Origin: Lenisia limosa | Taxonomy: Eukaryota > Breviatea | DNA: 64,000 nt | Direction of reading: 5' to 3' | Assembly: GCA_001655205.1 (NCBI GenBank) | Contig: LPNZ01011689.1 | Span: forward strand, 1 to 64,000 | Shown here: one piece after another, positions 57,001 through 64,000 of the stretch | Numbering within the stretch: the first letter of the stretch is position 1 | Layout of the letters: every line of letters starts with the position of its first letter | The notes under the pieces: generated by a model | The model's database searches: none | Told to the model about the DNA's origin: nothing | Seen by the model: the letters and a program-made list of their open reading frames with translations, nothing else | Program-made: the position numbers and the translations under genes

Positions 57001-60000
57001 ACACGAGCCATTGAAAGTCCGAGTCTCGAGCCTGACGGACCTGCCATTCAGATTCTCATCCTCGTTCACGCCTTCTCTTTTGGTGAGTGTCTTGTCTGCC
57101 TGCATCACCTCTCAGCCCTCTACACCGGCCTTCCTCTTTTTGTCTGCGCTTTTGCAATTGCGCCTTCTTTGGTAAGAAAAATGCGGCATTTTCTATGACT
57201 TGACCCACCCAATACATTCACGTTGATGAGCAAACTAAGCTTGCCGATTACCCCGGCACGTATTTAGCCTGTGACCGCATCAGGTCCTGTACACCGTCTT
57301 GATGTTTGTCCGACCGGCACCCCTAGCAAACTTCGTCCCCCTCTGCGTAGCCCTCGCATTGACCTGGATTCAGGGCAAGGTGGGTCTGACTTAAGGCCTT
57401 ATTGGGGGTCTGACTTGTAGGTTCGCCGCGCTGAGTTTATGAAGAAAATCATGTCGGAACTGATGCTCAACTCGGCGCTTGCCAGACTAGGTTAGTGACT
57501 CCCATGTACGCAATGACCCAACAGAGGTATTCAGTGAAGCCGTTCTGCCGCCAAAGATATGCACAGCGTTAGCGCAGGGACATCCCCCACACATTATCGG
57601 CAAACTTCACGAGAACACAGCAGTCATTTGCATGAAGGTAAATTAGCACTCTCTCAACTGCGTTACGGTTCTCCTTATTGAATCATGACCTGGTCAACAC
57701 AAGGGCTGACTGTGCAGATGACACCCAACGACGGTGCCTGTTCCACTTCAGTAGCACGTGACATCGGGAACATTGTTTCGGCTGCCGACGCCCTGGTCTT
57801 CACAACCGGAATGTTGGTGGAATGGAATGCTTCAATGATCTGTCTACATCTACAGTATCAGTATGACGCTATACCAGGCTGAAGCTTGTGGCTGTCACGG
57901 ACTATTACGCTGTTATCATCCCTTCAAACTGTGATCTTTCCCCTGCCGCCTTCCCAGCCCCCGCCGCTGCCGCACTTGCTCTTGCAACAGATCTTGCGAG
58001 ATTACAGGTTCGGTCCGACCGCATTTCTGAACCTGTTCTGACTCTTTAGCGCTGCACTTCCGGTAATGTAACAGTATCCGTCGGGATGGCTGCCGGAAAA
58101 GTGACCGATGGTGTTGTCGGTAGGCACTGGAGCTAAAGGCTGATCTTCAGGTGACACGCGTCTCCTGTACAAGGTTGCCGGCCAGATCATTCATGACGCC
58201 ATTTCTGCAGCCAATATTGCCACAATGGGGCAGTGTCTGGTACGAGGCTTCCCTGTTGATAACGATCATAGTTTCTGGAAAGCACTTTGCTCGAGATTAT
58301 CATTGAAACGGGCATAGCATTAACTGCTGAAGAGTGAGTGGAGACAACTGCTGTAGGCCAGTAACTGACTATTCAGAGAACCCGTTCTCAGTACCCCTCT
58401 TTCTCGATCCTTGGATCTAAGTGTTGCGTCAATGGCTACAACAACAGATTTCAAAGTGGGTTTCACGGAATATCGTTAATATGGAATATTGGTGTTGATC
58501 TTTTGATCCCTCCTTCTTTACTTAACACCTTTAGTTTAAAAGTGATACTTCCGAAGGTTCCGAATTGGTTTGGGGATGTGATAGTGTATAGTGCTGTGGT
58601 TGAAACGGGTGTTATCTAACCGTCTTCAGGTTCGGGGCCATGCTCCGGCAAACGTGAAACAGGGAAGGACGGCACCCTTGGCTATGTCTTTTACCTCCAC
58701 GATGAACTCGACCAAGGTTGGAACCATGTTGTTTGTTCAAACAACATGGGGTTGGGGTTGAAGAGTAAATCGACCATTTTTATGAGTTTCATTTCCATTC
58801 CAAAGCCGTTGTTTGTGTTCACCATCCAGGACGGGTCCCCTGAAACTACCTCCGAACTTGCACGTGGCAAGTCTCTAGCTACATCAAATTTCACTCCTGG
58901 GGTATGTTCTTCGTTTATTAACACTGGACTATTGAGATGTAATGGCTTTGCTTTCCGAATAATGAATGAAAAGCTCATGTCAGGACTTATCGCGGTCATT
59001 GTACGCTTTTTTGAATTCGTTCTTTTAAATACTACTATATATTGTATGATAAGTTATACCAATACCATTTCCTCCTTTGACCTCTCCCAGAACCTCCAGA
59101 ACCCGTTTTCATCATCATTCTCCGGAACATCAGCCGTCATGATGCATGCCATGTCCACTAAGTTCGTTTTTGAGCCCAAAACCCGTGCCGGCAACGACCG
59201 ACCTGATATCACGCAAGAAGAAGAAGAGACTTTGCGCGCAGTCCAGAATGGCGCCACCGCAAGGGTAGGCCTTTTTGGTGTTGTGACCTTCAGATTGCCA
59301 TGACCAATTTGGATATCGCAGTCCTTACCCCCGATTCGAGGAAAGAGGCACAGTTGAAGGGACGGAAAATCTTCCTGTGAGCCATCGGGACTTAGATAGC
59401 AGCCTCGTATTTATCACGGATTTCATGTTACAGATGTATCCGTGAGGATCAGAACCAGTTGGATGGAGAGGCGATGCTTGAATGGGCTAAGGGACTTGCA
59501 TTGGTCCCAGGAGCATTGGGTGGCTTTAAGGTAAGAACTCTGTTTTCTGTGACTCAAACAATAGTCTTCTTTGATCCGCATCCAAACCCTGCTTGATGAT
59601 CCCGAACTCAGCAACGATGAACGAGAAAAGTGGGCTCCCCAATACAGTTGCACTCTTTAATGCAAATGACCACCCAGGTTTATTACGATGCTTCAAAGCA
59701 CTGACCGAAGACCGAATAGCCTTTTTTCTTGGAGAGCTTTCCACGATGGAGGTGAGTACTCCTTGTCCAATATAACTTACCATTCAGGTCTAATGCACAA
59801 AATCACGCTCCCAACACACACCCCTCGAGTCATGCCACCCCCATATGAATCAAGGGTTCAGGACTTCTTCTTGAACTCTAATGTGTGTTCTTCTTCTCAT
59901 TTATCTCTTTAGAAATCCTTTGCTCACCTCATCCTCGCTATCATCCTCTACAACACCCTATCTTTGTACCATGTTCTTATTTCAGCCCCAAAATCCTATG

Positions 60001-62239
60001 GCAATTTGGTTGGTGTGGGAAGCATCAAACTGTCAACACTTTCCTGTTTCATTTCCTTAGGGCCAAGCCTTCCTTTTCCTCATAGGTCTTCTTCTTGCCA
60101 TTCCGGTGTTTCTTATGCTGTATGGCGGTGTGTTTTTTGCCATGTTCCACCTTTTTGGTTTGACGTTTTAGTCGCGGCGGCGCCAAGAGGGAGAACATTC
60201 AAAAGATCAAGCTTCTTTCCGGCATCTGCCTCAGTTCGAGGGATTCGCTCCATTTGTTAGATATTCACTGTCACTGTTTATCTTGCTTGCTTTCAAGGAC
60301 TTATTTTCCTGTTCCTTAAGATCACCCCTCAGGTCTTGCCAGTTTGGTATGTGTACCTATCCCCACCATGTCCCCCCCTCTTTTCGGGCGGATCACAGCA
60401 TCGACTGCCATAATTGCTGCCACATTCATATCCACGGGTCTCGGCCCTGTCATTCCGTAGGCTCCTTGCCCCTTTGTATCGTCTTACACTTTAGAATTCT
60501 CATAGCCTTCCCGGCGTTTACACTTGTGCACGGTCTTGCGGTTGTTATTGACACGCTAACCTACAGTAAGACTGTGAAGTTCCGTTAACTTCTTCAGCCC
60601 GAATAATTAACGCTTTCGCCAGCCTTGTTTTAGCATTTCTCGCATTTCAACACAATAATTCGGAATGGGAGAACTATAATTTGAGACTCAAGACCAAGGT
60701 AGTGTCTAAAACTATACACAGAGTTAACTATTCAGCTCCAGCGAAATGCTGTCGTATCTATTGCTGAAGGTTGTTCCATCTTTGGAAAATTCCGCCGTTA
60801 ATCATACTGTAGAAATGTGTAAAAAGATCCTTCCGACGCCGCTGAACGTGGACTGGGTGTCGAGCGTCATTCCTGACATGTCCGACCTTAAAATTACGAA
60901 AGAATCAACAAAATTGGCTACGAACACGGTTTGGAAACTGTTGTTGTCACGATTCAGTCGTTTTTTGATGTCGATGACGACATTGTCCCAAGAGATAGTG
61001 TATCACGTGCACAGTCCACCGCCTCCACCAATGTTAAACAGCGTATGCATTCACGACTCCTCATCTCTGTTGATATATTATGTAACTATCACAGAGAAGG
61101 CATGCCTTGGTGTAGTTTTATCGAAGACTGATACAATGGAGAAAGCTATTCTTGGGTCTCTTCCGATCCCACGTGCCATTGTCACCATTGAGGTTTGCGC
61201 ATGAACTCCCATGCGCTTTGGCTCCTGTAATACCAGGCAAATAGCACTTTCTCTGGACGTTCTATCAGGACCAGCCAATTGGGGCACCGAATTAATTATC
61301 ATTTTATTGTTTAGTGCGCGTCATTCCCCACTTTTTGCAGTCGATTGGCTGCGAATGAGCTGTTCCAGCTCCTCCGAGCTCTCGACAAAGTTGTCCTTTC
61401 CTTGAAGTCCATCACTAAATCCGAGATTCTGCCAACGCCTCTCTCGGAGCGATGGATGGTTTGCCGCCTCCTTGTCTCTCACGGTTTAGCTTGCGTTTGA
61501 CGAGGATGATGAGGTCAAGGCTGCACGAAGGAAGTCTTCGAAACTCAGTAGGCCTGGCCCCTCGGTCTCACTTCTTAGTCGGTTTTGCCATGTCTGAAAG
61601 CCGGCTGCCTGAGTGTTCGGCTGTTGTGAGGGCTCTCTATGTGGCCTCCTCCACCATCCCCTCCGCACGTGCGCTCAACCTGGTAGGTGCACTTTTTTTT
61701 TTCTTTTTTTCTGTGATTCCCTGTTTTACGAAGCCACTGACCCCCCCCCCCCCNNNNNNNNNNNNNNNNNNNNNNNNNNNNNNNNNNNNNNNNNNNNNNN
61801 NNNNNNNNNAGGTGTCCCTCCGAGTAGTGGTGACGACAGGCGACTGTGCGGGTATCGCTACTGGCAGTTTGTACCCCCAGTTCTTCCAGGTGAGTTTGCG
61901 GCGGCTTTTCTAACACTCCAGTGGGGGCCTGCCATTAGGGACATTTCAACGACACTCAGCTCGGCTCGTGTCGGCAACATGATATGCAGTCCCGCCGTCC
62001 GCTCCATTGTTGTGGATGTGAGTTATGGCCTGCACCCGCTTGCTCTTCGTAGTCTCATCCTGTAGAACGAGTCGAAGGTTTTAGCCTCGAGTGTCGGATT
62101 CAGTCCGATGCCCTTCTGGGAGGATGGCGTTTGGAGACAAAGAGGGACGGGCTTCGAATGGGGCGGGTCCTGGCCGAAGCTGCCGGAGGCGGTAAAGGTA
62201 GGTAGCAGACAACACGCTCTGATAGTGACCAGCAAATAG
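54080..62239 (+). CDS. ADCY: transmembrane adenylyl-cyclase-like protein with two degenerate cyclase domains
   Basis: ATG 54080 (MKKGPADRNVKLTNHRLASL) begins a long disordered region (Gln-rich near 54.4 kb, then Ser/Pro/Asp-rich to 56.3 kb). A membrane domain follows from 56.5 to 57.4 kb (FPVVEFVASVLLDRQ, VLSTAIPLVMMATLAVTLVF, VEWAVALSLCISLLCAMTR, LYTGLPLFVCAFAIAPSL, FVPLCVALALTWIQGK). Cyclase domain 1: EVFSEAVLPPKICTALAQG, HENTAVICMKMTPNDG, LKLVAVTDYYAVIIPSN, VTVSVGMAAGKVTDGVVG, YKVAGQIIHDAISAANIATM. A second membrane set lies at 59.9-60.65 kb (AHLILAIILYNTLSLYHVLI, FLFLIGLLLAIPVFLMLYGG, ILIAFPAFTLVHGLAVVID). Cyclase domain 2: GLETVVVTIQSFFDV, ANELFQLLRALDKVVLSLKS, RVVVTTGDCAGIATGSLYP, FQWGPAIRDISTTLSSARVG. 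This is the animal-type 12-TM, two-domain layout, but catalytic residues are replaced. Stop near 62239; some exons in 58.3-59.9 kb and the gap at 61754-61809 are unresolved. Confidence 0.72.
56816..56903 (+). mobile_element. MITE-like inverted-repeat element, copy 3
   Basis: Begins GAGCTTCACTTCGGTTC, shares AAAAAGACTGAATTCTAGAT with copy 2, and ends in a decayed inverted end TTGGAACCTAAACC. It occupies 88 of the 126 bp of a cyclase-like gene intron (56795-56920) whose removal joins LLDQ to VEALGK in phase. Confidence 0.7.
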
Positions 62240-62692
62240 GCCGCTAGTATTTCATTAAACAGTATATTCTCTCTTGATTTGTGACTACATGTTCACTCTT
62301 CAGGAGGCCTTATGGAGTATGGAATAATAGTTCTGTATTTGTAGGTAGTTTATTTTTGTTCTAGGTATCAACTCATTTTTCTTGTTTGTTTCCGTACAAT
62401 GACGATCATTATTAACAATCTGTTCCATTTCTCTGTTGGTCAAAACTAGAGTCGTCAGAAGGCGGGCGTCTGAACACTCTTGTCAGCCAAGACGCTGGGG
62501 AGTAAGTCAGTGCGGAAGTTACCTTTAGGCGCCTCTTCGGGTGAACTAATGGACCCCCCTATTCGCGTGGATGCGAGCAGAATGGCATTGGATTTCTAGG
62601 CAGTGAACTTTGAAGACAACAGATTGATAGACACCTTTCGTATTTTCGTGGGGGGCGCTAGTAATGGTTCTTCCCTAAAAGATCAAAACAGC
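62240..62692. other. 3' flanks of two convergent genes
   Basis: No gene seen. AT-rich plus-strand sequence to about 62.45 kb, then mixed composition. It may include an unplaced last exon of the cyclase-like gene (an alternative AG at 62239 would add a few residues). Confidence 0.4.
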
Positions 62693-64000
62693 TCATCTCT
62701 GAAATGCCAAAATGAATATCTCTTTCCAGGTTTCTGACCTTGCTTCATTTTGATTACAAGCATCAACTTGGCAGCTGCAATCTTCCGAGAGTTCTTGAGA
62801 ACCCCTCGCGTCTTTCTCCTTCATGGCGGCCAGAATCATATCAAACTCATCAATGGGATCCGGCTCCACCACTGACGAGGTGAAAGGGGTGTATTCAATT
62901 CAGACTCGGAAGATGTTTAAATGTTGCTAGCTTATGAAACGTAAACTGACATACCTTGTTTCTTTCTTTTTCGTGACCTTGCTTTTGCCTTGGCCTTTTG
63001 TTTAACAGAGGTCTTTGCACTCTCTACAGATAAATAATTCTTCACTCAAAGGCAAACCAGAAGGTGGCTGGCTTGATGAATATTCGGCCTCCACTGCGCT
63101 GTTCGCCGTTGTTCTGAACCCCTTGCGCACTGGAAAGTCAGAGGACTACAGAAGAGACTACTACCTTGTCTTTCTTCTACCAATGCTTTATTGAGCGCTT
63201 TTGTTTCCTCAAGATGACACACGGTGCAGAGAGTCCTCATGTTTGAGAGAAGTGCTCCTCCACCTCCTTTAGCAACAGGAACTATGTGGTCGGCCTGCCA
63301 CAAGCGACCTTGTCTGGGGGTCCGTGCCTATGCATTGTTACTGCCATCCAATTATCATAAACATCCTATCCGACTCACAATGTTTTCAAGATGCTGCGCA
63401 GGTAAAGTAGAGAATATTGAGTCTTTAAGGACAGCAAGTCGTGCCTAAGTCATAAATTTAAATTAAGCCTGACTAACATTGAGGGTTTGCTCGGTCACAA
63501 TGCGTTGAAAGAGATTGAGACAGTCCAAAGAGCAATTGGCACAAACTGCGTTGTCTGCTGCAGCAACTTCCTTGCGCAAGGAGCCTTGACTACTACGTTA
63601 GAGCAGCTTTGACAAACTTGGTGACAATTTTAAAGTCGTTGTGACAGCGTTGGCAGCAAAAAGGCGTATTTTCGGAGGCGGCGACAAACTAGGAAATAAG
63701 TAGTTGGATGTGACAGACCGATTGCTGGCACATTACACAGAGGGGCAGAATGGATCCATTGATATCCATGAAGAACTAAAGCGTCAGAATGGAAGAATTA
63801 TAAACTGAGATCATGACTATGGAGCTGAGACCCTTAGCCGTAAAAAACAAAATAAGGAGAATTTAACTTGATATTCAAGAAGCTGCCACCATAACCTACC
63901 TGTTTATAAGTCTTTGAAGAACCAAGGTATGGCCACTCCTGCTCTTTCATTGTACAGCCTTTGGGAACGCTGCTCTCTGGCCTAAGTAGTTAACTGAGGC
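62693..64000 (-). CDS. ZRANB3: ZRANB3 C-terminal part with HNH nuclease domain (5' part outside window)
   Basis: ZRANB3 is a PCNA-associated SNF2 annealing helicase and structure-specific nuclease that remodels stalled forks. Only the C-terminal part is here. In order: MDINGSILPLCVMCQQS (63.75 kb); ENTPFCCQRCHNDFKIVT spliced by a 28-nt intron to NQGSLRKEVAAADNAVCANC, which aligns without gaps to human FWIRSNNSYLRAKVFETEHG and VCQLC; ARLAVLKDSIFSTLPAQHLE; then the HNH core QADHIVPVAKGGGGALLSNM and RTLCTVCHLEETKALNKAL (63.2 kb), matching human VDHIKPVYGGGG and LQTLCTVCHKE. After the HNH there is a Lys/Arg-rich exon (KQKAKAKARSRKRKKQ) and a final exon DPIDEFDMILAAMKEKDARG ending at TGA 62693. 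I see no clear APIM peptide of the human C-terminus. The helicase and NZF regions would lie to the right. Confidence 0.85.

Noticed and set aside
61741-61753. C-run at a gap as a member of the donor G-run class
   Set aside because: It is C on the sense strand and lies well inside the intron, so it does not fit the pattern and is counted as an exception.
63046-63303. HNH motif as a homing endonuclease or mobile intron gene
   Set aside because: Flanking exons match the ZRANB3 C-terminus in order, so the HNH is part of that host gene.

Overview
This is a nuclear chromosome fragment from an intron-rich, compact eukaryotic genome, very probably a unicellular one. Genes lie on both strands, mostly a few hundred bases apart. 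Introns are tiny (about 28-60 nt) with loose donors (GTAAGT, GTGAGT, GTTTGT, GTTGGG) and a branch-point-like YTRAC a few bases before the AG. Because of this, most long open frames read through introns, and real proteins appear only when short exons are joined. The gene content (mucolipin, two-domain membrane cyclase, FANCJ, ZRANB3 with its HNH domain, MSH5, RAPTOR, TRAPPC13, ERICH2-like) suggests an opisthokont or related protist, perhaps a non-animal holozoan. That placement is inference. Twelve assembly gaps (N runs) interrupt the window: 5636-5798, 7044-7123, 11483-11646, 11860-11968, 19447-19616, 32349-32439, 33664-33742, 39093-39188, 44915-44988, 47061-47194, 53473-53482 and 61754-61809.

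Layout. 1-10.8 kb: one very large (or two) minus-strand gene that I could not identify. 10.8-16.9 kb: gene-poor, with a 346-bp terminal-inverted-repeat element full of TGATC words, a gap-interrupted gene start, a 30-bp tandem repeat, weak gene fragments and one unrecognised minus-strand gene. 16.9-19.3 kb: a small unknown gene and a GPS2-like coiled-coil plus Gln-rich gene. 19.7-23.1 kb: two minus-strand genes, one unknown and one with an AT-hook. 24.0-27.8 kb: MSH5. 27.9-30.6 kb: a minus-strand coiled-coil protein. 31.2-34.6 kb: a mucolipin (TRPML) channel. 34.6-41.6 kb: FANCJ/BRIP1 helicase on the minus strand, only 46 nt downstream of a tiny ERICH2-like gene. 42.3-49.9 kb: RAPTOR. 50.0-53.6 kb: TRAPPC13 on the minus strand. 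54.1-62.2 kb: a transmembrane adenylyl-cyclase-like protein whose two cyclase domains both look catalytically dead. 62.7-64 kb: the HNH-containing C-terminus of ZRANB3, running off the window.

Functional themes. MSH5 (meiotic crossover), FANCJ (G4/crosslink helicase) and ZRANB3 (fork-remodelling nuclease) are genome-maintenance genes. RAPTOR and mucolipin belong to mTORC1/lysosome biology, TRAPPC13 to vesicle trafficking. Nothing shows that these are co-regulated. The most unusual signals are the degenerate cyclase, long G-runs placed directly after the GT of at least eight 5' splice sites, a small inverted-repeat element (MITE) that forms most of two introns, and a 28-nt intron in ZRANB3.
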